A stretch of 64,000 bases of DNA from an uncultured Erythrobacter sp. (GTDB lineage Bacteria > Pseudomonadota > Alphaproteobacteria > Sphingomonadales > Sphingomonadaceae): contig NZ_CANMIJ010000001.1 in NCBI RefSeq assembly GCF_947497915.1, positions 186,001-250,000 of the forward strand, read 5' to 3'. Under the pieces are notes generated by a model, which saw only the letters and a list, made by a program, of their open reading frames with translations, was not told where the DNA came from and did not search any database. The translations under genes and the position numbers were made by a program. Positions 53,717 through 62,382 of the stretch are shown piece by piece; positions within the stretch are counted from its first letter, which is position 1; each line of letters starts with the position of its first letter.

Positions 53717-56056
53717 ATGAAGCACGGGCAAGGCAAGGGGACCAAATTTCTGATATCTGCGAGCATCGCGGGCCTCATGGCTACCGGATTCTCAGGGGCC
53801 GCAGCGGCTCAGGATCGCGCGGACGAAGAGGCGGAGAATAACGTCATCGTCGTTACGGCCCAGAAGCGTTCCGAAGATGTGCAGGACGTGCCCATCTCGA
53901 TTGCAGTGTTCTCGGCAGAATCACTCGAAGAGGCCAACGTCGACACCATTCTTGAGCTGACTTCTGTCGCGCCCAACTTCCAGGCGCGCCAGTCGCAGCA
54001 GATCGCCACGACTACTTTGCGTGTGCGCGGCATTGGTGCTGCTGGCAACACGGCAATCGAGCCGAGTGTCGCGACTTTCCTCGATGGTGTGTACATCCCG
54101 CGTTCGGGCTCTGTCATTGCCAGCTTCCTCGACATCGAGGGAGTCGAACTTCTGCGCGGACCGCAGGGTACGCTGTTTGGTCGGAATGCCAGCGCTGGCG
54201 CACTGTCGCTGCGCTCGGGCACGCCTCGGAACGAGTTCTCCGGCATGGTGCGCGGCGAAGTTGGCAATGGGGATCGCTATCGAGTGGATGGCTTCATTAA
54301 TGCGCCGCTTGGCGAGAATGTTGCGATCCGTGCAGCGGGGCTCTATCAGGACTTCGGCGGCTACTGGACCAATCGCCTAGATGGCGAGCAGCTGGGTGGC
54401 TCAGAAACCGCTGCCGGCAGGGTCAGCCTGAATGCGCAATTCGGTTCGCTCGACTGGACTGTCCGCGCTGACTACTCGAAGATCACAGGCGATGGGGTGT
54501 CGAACAACGATTTCGATCCGACGTCGGTCACGCCTTCACAGCTTGCTTTCTTCCAGGCGCGCCTCGGCGGTGTGCTTCCTGACACTACCTTGTTCGACCG
54601 GACGCTGAACCAGTTCCAGGAATCGGGTTTCGACGACAAGCACTGGGGTGTGATGAGCGACGCGTCGCTTGACGTGGGCGAGTTTACGTTCCGGCTGATC
54701 AACTCCTATCGTGACTGGGACAACTTCCAGAACGATGGCGACATCAGCTTCACGCCGGTCAATATCTTCACCCGTGACGGAGCATACCGCAGCAAGAGCC
54801 ATAACCACGAGCTGCAAATCATCTCCCCCGAACGTGGTTTGCTTGGCGGAGCGCTCGATTTCGTAGCCGGGCTCTATTACTTCCAGGAAGATTACCGGAT
54901 TGACGAGCAATTCCAGCTTGGCCCGGGCTTCTGCAACACGCTGGTGCCGCCACCTGCGCGGCCGCAATGCAACGGCTTGCTTGCCATGGGGCTGGGCGAG
55001 GATGCGACTGATCTCGACTTTACCCAAGACGTAGAAAGCATCGCGGCCTACGCTCAGGCCAATATTTATGCCAGCGATAGCCTTTGGTTCACGCTCGGCG
55101 GGCGCTGGACGCAGGACAAGAAGGACGCGCTCTTTGTTCAGACGCGCAACAACCCCTTCGCGGCTGCCCTCCGTGCGCCGGAAAATCAGGTCCTGGCGCT
55201 GGACGAAGACGAGTTCACCTATCGTCTCGGGATCAATTTCCAGCCCCACAGCGATCTACTTTTGTTTGCATCGCATTCGACCGGCTACAAATCGGGCGGG
55301 TTCAACTCCGGCGGCAGCGGGGCTCCGCTCCTCGGGCGCAGGACATTCGCTTCGGAGACGATCGACAACTACGAGATCGGCGCGAAGAGCACCTGGCTGG
55401 ATGGCGCGCTGCAGGCGAACATCACCTTCTATCGGATGGACGTGAATGGCCTGCAGGATCGTACTTTCGACGGGATCGGCTTTATTGTCCTCAATGCCGG
55501 CGACTTGCGGCAGCAGGGTTTCGAATTCGATACCGTCATCAGGCCCTCAAGCCGCTTCAAAGTGATGGCCTCGCTTGCTTATCTCGACAGCGAGTTCACT
55601 GACTTCCCATTGGCATCCGGTCTGCCGGGGCTTGGCGGAACGCAAGATCTGACTGGGCAAAGTGTAGCCGTGGGCTCGCCCGAATTCAGTGGCTCCTTCG
55701 GTTTTCAGTGGCGCGGAGAGTTCGGCAATTCGGACATCGGTTGGCGACTAAATTCGAACTACAGCTTCCAGTCCGATGCCTATATCGGCGCGGCAACCGA
55801 CGGAAATCCTCAATCGATCCAGGACGGATTTGGTCTGCTCGATGCGCGTTTCACAATTGAATCGCTCAATGATAGCTGGTCGCTCTCGGTCTTTGGCAGC
55901 AACCTGTTTGACAAAGGCTATTGCACAGTGCGCTTCCCGCAGCCGCTCGATGCAGCCTTTGGCCTGCGGAACGGTGTGTTCCCCGGGTCGACAGGCATCC
56001 GCTGCACGGAGGCGACACCTCGCACTTACGGCGCGACAGCCACGTATCGCTTCTAA
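53717..56056 (+). CDS. TonB-dependent receptor, first gene of the sulfatase block
   Basis: A 779-residue receptor with signal peptide (FLISASIAGLMATGFSGAAAAQ), TonB box NVIVVTAQKR, plug (VPISIAVFSAESLEEAN, VELLRGPQGTLFGRNASAGAL) and barrel ending GATATYRF. Two Cys pairs lie in outer loops (FCNTLVPPPARPQC; YCTVRFP and IRCTEATP), which can form disulfides. It should import the substrate of the following genes, probably a sulfate ester too large or scarce for porins. The preceding operators suggest inducible expression. Confidence 0.92.
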   Translation: MKHGQGKGTKFLISASIAGLMATGFSGAAAAQDRADEEAENNVIVVTAQKRSEDVQDVPISIAVFSAESLEEANVDTILELTSVAPNFQARQSQQIATTTLRVRGIGAAGNTAIEPSVATFLDGVYIPRSGSVIASFLDIEGVELLRGPQGTLFGRNASAGALSLRSGTPRNEFSGMVRGEVGNGDRYRVDGFINAPLGENVAIRAAGLYQDFGGYWTNRLDGEQLGGSETAAGRVSLNAQFGSLDWTVRADYSKITGDGVSNNDFDPTSVTPSQLAFFQARLGGVLPDTTLFDRTLNQFQESGFDDKHWGVMSDASLDVGEFTFRLINSYRDWDNFQNDGDISFTPVNIFTRDGAYRSKSHNHELQIISPERGLLGGALDFVAGLYYFQEDYRIDEQFQLGPGFCNTLVPPPARPQCNGLLAMGLGEDATDLDFTQDVESIAAYAQANIYASDSLWFTLGGRWTQDKKDALFVQTRNNPFAAALRAPENQVLALDEDEFTYRLGINFQPHSDLLLFASHSTGYKSGGFNSGGSGAPLLGRRTFASETIDNYEIGAKSTWLDGALQANITFYRMDVNGLQDRTFDGIGFIVLNAGDLRQQGFEFDTVIRPSSRFKVMASLAYLDSEFTDFPLASGLPGLGGTQDLTGQSVAVGSPEFSGSFGFQWRGEFGNSDIGWRLNSNYSFQSDAYIGAATDGNPQSIQDGFGLLDARFTIESLNDSWSLSVFGSNLFDKGYCTVRFPQPLDAAFGLRNGVFPGSTGIRCTEATPRTYGATATYRF

Positions 56057-56156
56057 CGATGGGTCCTCTCCCATCCCTGGCGACCCGGTTCGGCTTGCGA
56101 GTGAGCTGGACCGGGCGCATTTTGGTCTCGGTTGATAGTCGGCGGAGGGTTAATCG

Positions 56157-57827
56157 ATGAAGCGATGGCAGAAATGGGTGCTTGGCATTGGGGTGCTGGC
56201 GGTCGGACTGGGTGTTCTCGGCTACGTCAATCGGACCCCGCTTATTCTGGCATATGTAAAGCAAAACGCAGCACAGGAAGACATTGCGCCTAATCGAGCC
56301 ATTGCGTGGCAACAAGGTCCTGCGGAGCCAGAAGCTTCACCGGATGAGCGTCCGCCAAACATCGTATTCATCCTGTTCGACGATCTCGGCATCAACGACC
56401 TGTCGACCTTTGGCGGAGGTGTGGCTGGCGGCGCAGTGTCAACGCCCAATATCGATCGCCTGGCAGCGGAAGGCGCGATATTCACGCAGGCCTATTCAGG
56501 CAGCGCGACCTGCGCGGTTTCGCGCGCGCAGCTGATGACCGGGCGCTATCCGACCCGCACTGGCTTCGAATACACGCCGACCCGCCCCGGATTCGGGAGG
56601 GTCGTCGCCATGGTCGGGAACGACATCCGGGATGATTTGCCGCCTGCGACCTATGATGCCGATGCCGAGGTCGGGAAGCCCGACTATGACGATATGGGCC
56701 TTCCCAGCGAGGAAGTGACGATCGCCGAAGTTCTCAGGGAGCAAGGCTATCACAACGTCCATATCGGAAAGTGGCATCTCGGTACCGGCGATGGATTTCA
56801 CCCGCTTGACCAAGGCTTTGATGAAAGCCTCGTCATGACCGATCTGATGCACCTTCCGGAAGACGATCCCAACGTCGTCAATGCCAAGGTCGATTTCGAC
56901 CCGATCGACAATTTCCTTTGGGCGTCGGGTCGATACGGCACCACGTTCAACAAGAGTGAGAAATTCGAACCCGGCGGATATCTGGCGGACTACTGGACCG
57001 ATCAGGCCGAACGCGTGATCGAAAACAACCGCAATAGGCCATTCTTCCTCTATCTGGCCCATTGGGGAGTGCACACGCCGCTGCAGGCGACGCGCGAGGA
57101 TTACGAGGCTGTCGGAGATATCGCGCCGCATCGCCTGCGGGTCTACGCAGCTATGGTCCGTTCGCTCGACCGAAGCGTTGGCCGTGTGATGGCCAAGCTC
57201 GAGGAGCAGGGCATTGCGGACAACACCATCATCGTCATCTCGAGCGACAATGGCGGTGCGGGTTACATCGGATTGCCCGAAGTCAATGCGCCGTATCGCG
57301 GGTTCAAGATCACGTTCTTTGAAGGCGGCATTCGTGTGCCTTTGCTGGCGCGTTGGCCTGCCAGGATCGCTCCCGGCACGCAGATCGATTTGCCGGCTGC
57401 GCATGTCGACGTCATGCCGACTTTGGCCGCGGTTGGTGGCGGTAGACTGCCGGCGGGAGTCCCGATCGATGGGCGCAACTTGCTCCCAGCAATGACAGGC
57501 GCGGGCCAAATGGAGCGCCCTGACGCGCCGCTATTCTGGAACAGCGGTTATTACAAGGTCGTGCGGGCCGGCGACTGGAAGCTGCAGGTCGATGGCAAGC
57601 AGGACAAGCGCTGGTTGTTCGACCTGGCGAATGATCCGACCGAGCAGGTCAACCTCGCGAGCCGCAATCCCGAAAAACTGGCTGAACTCGAAGCCTTGCT
57701 GGCCGCGCATCACAAGGATCGCAAGCCGGCTCTCTATCCGACCACTGCCGATATGGTGACCATGATCGACAAGACGCTGGCCGAGCGGTTCGAGGACGGT
57801 GACGAGTACATTTACTGGCCGAATTGA
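56157..57827 (+). CDS. Sulfatase (type I, arylsulfatase-like) with CAVSR motif
   Basis: A 556-residue alkaline-phosphatase-fold sulfatase. A single N-terminal helix (WVLGIGVLAVGLGVLGYV) acts as signal anchor or uncleaved signal, placing the enzyme in the periplasm. Metal-site NIVFILFDDLG, catalytic motif CAVSRAQLMTG with Cys119 to become formylglycine, GKWHLG (Lys, His) and SSDNGG (Asp, Asn) are present. The usual Pro of C-x-P-S-R is Val. A formylglycine-generating enzyme is encoded in the same run (62382). Substrate class (aryl, alkyl or steroid) cannot be fixed from sequence. Confidence 0.92.
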   Translation: MKRWQKWVLGIGVLAVGLGVLGYVNRTPLILAYVKQNAAQEDIAPNRAIAWQQGPAEPEASPDERPPNIVFILFDDLGINDLSTFGGGVAGGAVSTPNIDRLAAEGAIFTQAYSGSATCAVSRAQLMTGRYPTRTGFEYTPTRPGFGRVVAMVGNDIRDDLPPATYDADAEVGKPDYDDMGLPSEEVTIAEVLREQGYHNVHIGKWHLGTGDGFHPLDQGFDESLVMTDLMHLPEDDPNVVNAKVDFDPIDNFLWASGRYGTTFNKSEKFEPGGYLADYWTDQAERVIENNRNRPFFLYLAHWGVHTPLQATREDYEAVGDIAPHRLRVYAAMVRSLDRSVGRVMAKLEEQGIADNTIIVISSDNGGAGYIGLPEVNAPYRGFKITFFEGGIRVPLLARWPARIAPGTQIDLPAAHVDVMPTLAAVGGGRLPAGVPIDGRNLLPAMTGAGQMERPDAPLFWNSGYYKVVRAGDWKLQVDGKQDKRWLFDLANDPTEQVNLASRNPEKLAELEALLAAHHKDRKPALYPTTADMVTMIDKTLAERFEDGDEYIYWPN

Positions 57828-57847
57828 GCCAACAGGAGGACCAAACC

Positions 57848-58294
57848 TTGGCCGTGCTGCCGCCTTCCACTAATGATCGTTACGCCGGACCGCGAGCTGC
57901 TGCGTGGTTCCTGACCCTGATGTCGCTGATCACGATCATTCCGGGCAACATTCACACATTCCTGCCCGATGGCGGCGCAGGAGTGATCGCCGGGCGTGAT
58001 CTCTCCGTAAATGGCGACACAATCATCCGCCTGTTTGCCTGGGCCGGTGCTACGCAGATCGTCTGGGGGATCATGCTCCTGCTGATCTCGCTGAGATATC
58101 GGAGCTTTGTGCCGCTGGCTCTCGGTCTGCTGTTTCTCGAACGCTGCATTCACACATGGACCATGTGGGGTCCGAAGGGTCAAGCCGACGGCTATCTGCC
58201 ACCCGAAGCCTACGTCACATTAGTGCTTGTGCCGCTGCTCCTCGGCTTCTTCTTTCTTTCGCTACGAACGCCGCGTGAGCCAAAGGCCCTATGA
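57848..58294 (+). CDS. Four-helix membrane protein, paralogue of the gene at 63737
   Basis: I place the start at TTG 57848 (148 aa) because AGGAGG lies eight bases upstream; the TTG at 57824 overlapping the sulfatase stop is the alternative. Four predicted helices, with TQIVWGIMLLLISLRYRSFVP in the middle. The convergent gene at the right edge has the matching VQLLLGLLMLLAAFRYRSMVP, so the two are paralogues. Function unknown. The stop overlaps the synthetase start by 4 bp. Confidence 0.72.
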   Translation: MAVLPPSTNDRYAGPRAAAWFLTLMSLITIIPGNIHTFLPDGGAGVIAGRDLSVNGDTIIRLFAWAGATQIVWGIMLLLISLRYRSFVPLALGLLFLERCIHTWTMWGPKGQADGYLPPEAYVTLVLVPLLLGFFFLSLRTPREPKAL

Positions 58295-59844
58295 TATCCG
58301 CCGAACATCCGTCTCACGGTCCCGCCTATGGCTTCGACTGGATCGCTACCGTCGCTGACCGCACGCCGGACAACCTTGCGCAGATCGACATCGCGAGTTC
58401 GCGGCGCTTTACTTATGCGCAAATGAATAGCCGCGTCGGCGCTCTGGCGGCGCATCTTCGCGCGCTAGGCATCGTAAAGGGTGACCGTGTCGCCTATCTG
58501 ATGATGAACAGCAGCGATGTATTCGAAGTTATTTTCGCGTGCTGGCGCATTGGCGCGGTTGCAGTCGCGCTGAATTGGCGACTGACTGGGCAAGAACTTA
58601 CATTCATTGCCGAAGATGCCGGCCCTAAGGTGCTTATCCATGACAGGGACTTGGGCGAACTGGCCTCTGCTATCGCAGACATGCCGTGCTTCGAATGCCG
58701 GATTGAAACTGCCAGCGATGGCAGCGAGAGCGATTATGAGCGCGCGATAGCGGGATCGAAGTCGCTGGCGTGGCCAGACGAGCCTCCACTACTCTCTGAT
58801 ATTTGCATGCTGATGTACTCATCGGGTACGACCGGACGCCCCAAAGGTGTGGTCATCACCCGCCAGATGCAGCTCTTGAATGCATGGGGCACGATTGCCG
58901 ATGCGTCGATTGGCACTAGCTCGACATCGCTCTGCTTCATGCCTCTGTTTCATATCGCCGGGGTGAACGGCGTAATCGGGCCTTGCTTTCTCGCCGGGGC
59001 CTGCGTCGCCATTGTGAGGACCTTCGATCCCGGCAAGGTGCTTGGCCTGATCGACGATCCCGAGCTGGGTGTGACGCACTTCGTTGCCGTGCCAGCGATC
59101 TACCAGGCGATGCTTGCTCATCCACAATCCGAGGCGACCGATTTTTCGAGGATCGTTACTTCGTTCGTGGGAGCCTCTTCGGTGCCCCTTGCGCTCTTGG
59201 AAGGATGGAAAGCACGCGGGTTGCGGTTGCGAGAAGGCTACGGTCTGACGGAAAGTGCGGGAGCGGGTGTGACAATGCCCGCTCACTTCGCTGGGGAGCC
59301 GATCGAAGCGAGCGGCAAGGCATCGCACGGCTTCGAGTTGAAGGTCGTCGATGACGAAGGGCAAGAGGCGTCACTCGGCGAGCTCTGGATGCGCGGACCC
59401 TGCATAACCCCCGGCTACTGGAACCGCCCGGAGGCAAATCGCGAGAGCTTTGTCGACGGCTGGTTCCGCACCGGGGACGTGGTTTCGCGCGATGAGGATG
59501 GATTCTACAAGATCCAGGACCGGCTCAAGGACATGTATATTTCGGGCGGTGAGAACGTCTATCCGGCAGAGGTCGAGGATGCCATTTATGCGCGCGACGA
59601 CATCGCCGAAGTAGCTGTGATCGGGCTGCCCGATGAACGCTGGGGCGAGATCGGCTGTGCAGTGGTGGTGTCAAAGCAGGGGGCCGATATTGGGTTGGAT
59701 GACCTTCGCGCAGGCCTTGAGGGCAAGCTCGCCCGCTACAAGCTCCCGGCAAGGCTCGAACTCGTCGAAAGTCTGCCGCGCACAGCTTCGGGCAAGGTGA
59801 AGAAGAATGAATTGAGAGAGCTCTTTTCGAGAGAGGATGCGTAA
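58291..59844 (+). CDS. Acyl-CoA synthetase / AMP-dependent ligase
   Basis: A 517-residue adenylating enzyme: P-loop LMYSSGTTGRPKGVV, A5 motif REGYGLTESAG, A7 WFRTGDVVSRDEDGFY, A8 RLKDMYISGGENVYPAEVE, and A10 Lys in ASGKVKKNELR. It is of the medium/long-chain fatty acid or aromatic acid type (FadD3/FadD13-like layout). It should convert the desulfated and oxidised acid product to its CoA thioester. Coupled by 4-bp overlap to the upstream gene. Confidence 0.93.
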   Translation: MISAEHPSHGPAYGFDWIATVADRTPDNLAQIDIASSRRFTYAQMNSRVGALAAHLRALGIVKGDRVAYLMMNSSDVFEVIFACWRIGAVAVALNWRLTGQELTFIAEDAGPKVLIHDRDLGELASAIADMPCFECRIETASDGSESDYERAIAGSKSLAWPDEPPLLSDICMLMYSSGTTGRPKGVVITRQMQLLNAWGTIADASIGTSSTSLCFMPLFHIAGVNGVIGPCFLAGACVAIVRTFDPGKVLGLIDDPELGVTHFVAVPAIYQAMLAHPQSEATDFSRIVTSFVGASSVPLALLEGWKARGLRLREGYGLTESAGAGVTMPAHFAGEPIEASGKASHGFELKVVDDEGQEASLGELWMRGPCITPGYWNRPEANRESFVDGWFRTGDVVSRDEDGFYKIQDRLKDMYISGGENVYPAEVEDAIYARDDIAEVAVIGLPDERWGEIGCAVVVSKQGADIGLDDLRAGLEGKLARYKLPARLELVESLPRTASGKVKKNELRELFSREDA

Positions 59845-59846
59845 CC

Positions 59847-60485
59847 ATGACCAAGGCGAAATGGATCTGGATCGGATTTCTCGCAATCCTCTATGCAGGT
59901 TTCTGGGCATGGTATGGCGGCAATGGCGATCCGCTTACCGAGGCCGAGGGCGAAGAGCTCCTCTCGCGTATGGAGCAAATGTACGATTTGGATCGCGACG
60001 AGGCACCGGCGGGTAGCATGCTGCGCAACCTTGCGGACATGATTCCGCGAGATGACGGACGCGAATTCTATGCGGTGAATTTGGAGACACGCAAGCAAGG
60101 TCCCGAGGCGATCGCATCGGAAGAGGAGTATACAGGCAGGGTTGTGCCGCTTCTCCTCGCACGCGGCAGCCACCCCGTCTTTTTGAGCGAGCCTGCGGGG
60201 CTGATGCTCGGCGAATATGGCAAGGATATCGATCGCGTGGCGGTGATCCGCTATCGGTCGCTCCGCGACCTGATCGACATGATCCTCGATCCTGCGATGG
60301 TAGATGCGCGCGAATACAAATACGGCGCGCTCGAGCACACCGAAGTCTTCATCACGCGTCCGACGCTGACGTTCGTGCAGGTGCGGCTGATGGTCGGCTT
60401 GCTCGTCTTGGCGCTCGCCTGGGCAGGGCTGGGGGTGATAGGGTGGTGTGGCAAGAGGGGTTTGCGCGATAGCCCAGCGGGTTGA
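59847..60485 (+). CDS. Membrane-anchored DUF1330-like protein
   Basis: A 212-residue protein with a helix at each end (about 5-23 and 178-199) around a domain that reads like DUF1330: FYAVNLETRKQG, YTGRVVPLLLARGSHPVFL, GLMLGEYG, DRVAVIRYRSLRDLIDMIL. It aligns by eye with the DUF1330 protein at 63327 (FVMVNLLKFK, GLMLGEVE, DMVALVEYPSLEAFRAMIL). DUF1330 has a ferredoxin-like alpha-beta fold related to dimeric monooxygenase-like and NIPSNAP proteins. The two copies in one block suggest linked roles. Confidence 0.68.
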   Translation: MTKAKWIWIGFLAILYAGFWAWYGGNGDPLTEAEGEELLSRMEQMYDLDRDEAPAGSMLRNLADMIPRDDGREFYAVNLETRKQGPEAIASEEEYTGRVVPLLLARGSHPVFLSEPAGLMLGEYGKDIDRVAVIRYRSLRDLIDMILDPAMVDAREYKYGALEHTEVFITRPTLTFVQVRLMVGLLVLALAWAGLGVIGWCGKRGLRDSPAG

Positions 60486-60510
60486 GCCTGAAAACAATCC
60501 CAACTCGCGG

Positions 60511-61749
60511 ATGATGGTCGATCCGCCGGCGCTGTTGCGCCGCCTTATGATGCGAATGTTCGACCGGGTCATTGATCCGGAGAGGCGAGCGAAGGCCCGC
60601 GCCAGCGCAGAGCGACGCAGAGTGCGCAAAGGCGCGCCGCATATCGTCGAATATTTCCACCAATGGGACGATCCCTACTCGCTATTGGCCGAGCAGGTTC
60701 TCGACCGGATGTGCGAGCGCTACGACATCGAGCTCGTCAGGCACGATATCCGTGCAACCGGCGGGAAGAACCAGCCGGAACTTGAGAAACTCGAAGCGTG
60801 GGCACAGCGCGATGCGGAACTGATCGCACCGTATTATGGTCTCAAGCGACCGTCCGAGCTCGATCGATCAGCGAATCGTGCTCCGAGTGAAGCGGCGCTC
60901 GCTGCGGGCAGGGCAAGGCTGGCCGAGCTCGGTCACTATTCCGGTGCGATGTTCTACTATGCGGGCGAATGGTATTGGGGGGTGGACAGGCTGTTCTATC
61001 TCGAGCAGCGCCTGCGCAATCTTGGCGCTTGCCGCAATGTTTCGCTGCCATTCTTGTGCCCGCGACCTGAAATTGATGTCATCGGTGTCGATGCCAGCGC
61101 GCTGACGCTCGATTTCTATCCTTCGCTGAACTCTCCCTATACCTCGATCATCTACGACAGGACGATCGCGATGGCGCGCGAATGCGGGGTTCAGCTGGCT
61201 CATAAGCCTGTGCTGCCGATGATCATGCGCGGTGTGCCTGCGACACGCGAGAAGGGCATGTACATCATGTTCGACACCAAGCGCGAGGCAGAGTACTTCG
61301 GCGTCGGATTTGGGCCAGTCATGACGCCCATCGGCGAGCCCACGCGGCAGATTTACTCGCTACTCCCTTGGGCAAGAGAGCAGGGGCGCGATACGCAGCT
61401 CATGTCCGCCGCGTTGGATCTAGGTTTCCGTGAGGGTGTCGCGCTTCACAGAAAGGCCGGATTGCGAAAGGCGGTCGAGCAGGCCGGTCTCGACTGGGGC
61501 GATGCGCAAGCGCAGATCGGATCAATCGAATGGAAGGATGAGACCGCTCGCTACCAGGCCGAAATGGCGGATGAACTCGGCCTATGGGGAGTGCCGAGCT
61601 ACCGCTTGCGAGGTGGTGAGGGCGAAGAAGACCTGTGCGTTTGGGGGCAGGACCGTTTGTGGCTCGTCGCAGCCGAAATCCGGCGTCGTGCAGCCGCTAC
61701 TGGAGATTCGGCACAATCGGTGCCATTGCTTCGGACAGACCATTCGTGA
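60511..61749 (+). CDS. Tandem HCCA-isomerase/DsbA-fold protein
   Basis: I prefer ATG 60511 (412 aa), which clears the upstream stop; an earlier in-frame start at 60448 would overlap it. The protein has two thioredoxin-fold halves of the 2-hydroxychromene-2-carboxylate isomerase type: VEYFHQWDDPYSLLAEQVL (about residue 33) and LDFYPSLNSPYTSIIYD (about 195). Neither has CxxC, so it is not a disulfide oxidoreductase. GST-kappa-like HCCA isomerases use glutathione to isomerise aromatic ring-cleavage products. Residues WGVPSYRL near the end match the family's GVP motif. A role in aromatic or cyclic substrate rearrangement is possible. Confidence 0.75.
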   Translation: MMVDPPALLRRLMMRMFDRVIDPERRAKARASAERRRVRKGAPHIVEYFHQWDDPYSLLAEQVLDRMCERYDIELVRHDIRATGGKNQPELEKLEAWAQRDAELIAPYYGLKRPSELDRSANRAPSEAALAAGRARLAELGHYSGAMFYYAGEWYWGVDRLFYLEQRLRNLGACRNVSLPFLCPRPEIDVIGVDASALTLDFYPSLNSPYTSIIYDRTIAMARECGVQLAHKPVLPMIMRGVPATREKGMYIMFDTKREAEYFGVGFGPVMTPIGEPTRQIYSLLPWAREQGRDTQLMSAALDLGFREGVALHRKAGLRKAVEQAGLDWGDAQAQIGSIEWKDETARYQAEMADELGLWGVPSYRLRGGEGEEDLCVWGQDRLWLVAAEIRRRAAATGDSAQSVPLLRTDHS

Positions 61750-61758
61750 GGGTGAATA

Positions 61759-62382
61759 ATGGCGCGTAAGTCTGCAGCAGTCAGAAATACGATCGAGGGT
61801 GAGAAGCCCCATTCAGACGGCAGGCGCGAGCGGAGCCGGGCGAGCAGACGCGCGATCATTCACGCCATGATGGACCTGATTGTCGAGGGTGATATCGATC
61901 CCAGCGCGGCCAGGGTTGCCGAGAGAGCTGGCGTAGGCCTGCGCTCGGTCTTCCGCCATTTCGACGATAAGGAGACCCTCTACCGCGAAATGAATGCGAT
62001 CTTGAGCGAAGCCTATGTGCCGCAGATGCGCGAACCTTACAGATCAACCGATTGGCGCGAGCAATTGGGCGAGTTGGTGGAGCGCCGGGCCAAGGTTTAC
62101 GAAGAGATTGCACCTTTCCGTATCTCGACCAGCGTTCAGCGGTTTCATTCGCCCACACTGATGGAGAATTATCGCGGGTTGCTCAAAGCGGAGCGCAAGG
62201 CGCTTGATGCAATCCTGCCAGAACCTGTTCGCAATGACGAACATCGCGCGCGGGCCATTCTGCTGGCAACCAGCTTCGATTCCTGGCGCCTGTTTCGTCA
62301 CGATGAAGAACTGTCGAAGAAAAAGACTCTCGAGGCGATCAAGCACCTCTTGCAGGACGTTCTCGACCAAATCGAAGACTAA
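61759..62382 (+). CDS. TetR-family regulator of the sulfatase block
   Basis: A 207-residue regulator: RRAIIHAMMDLIVEGDIDPS, RVAERAGVGLRSVFRHFDDKE (helix-turn-helix) and a helical ligand domain. It lies inside the run rather than divergent, so it would be autoregulated through the operators at 53658-53700, though this link is by position only. Its stop overlaps the FGE start by one base (TAATG). Confidence 0.88.
   Translation: MARKSAAVRNTIEGEKPHSDGRRERSRASRRAIIHAMMDLIVEGDIDPSAARVAERAGVGLRSVFRHFDDKETLYREMNAILSEAYVPQMREPYRSTDWREQLGELVERRAKVYEEIAPFRISTSVQRFHSPTLMENYRGLLKAERKALDAILPEPVRNDEHRARAILLATSFDSWRLFRHDEELSKKKTLEAIKHLLQDVLDQIED

Noticed and set aside
56496..57509. Minus-strand open frame of 337 codons opposite the sulfatase
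   Set aside because: The sulfatase motifs on the plus strand are intact; the reverse frame has no signal.
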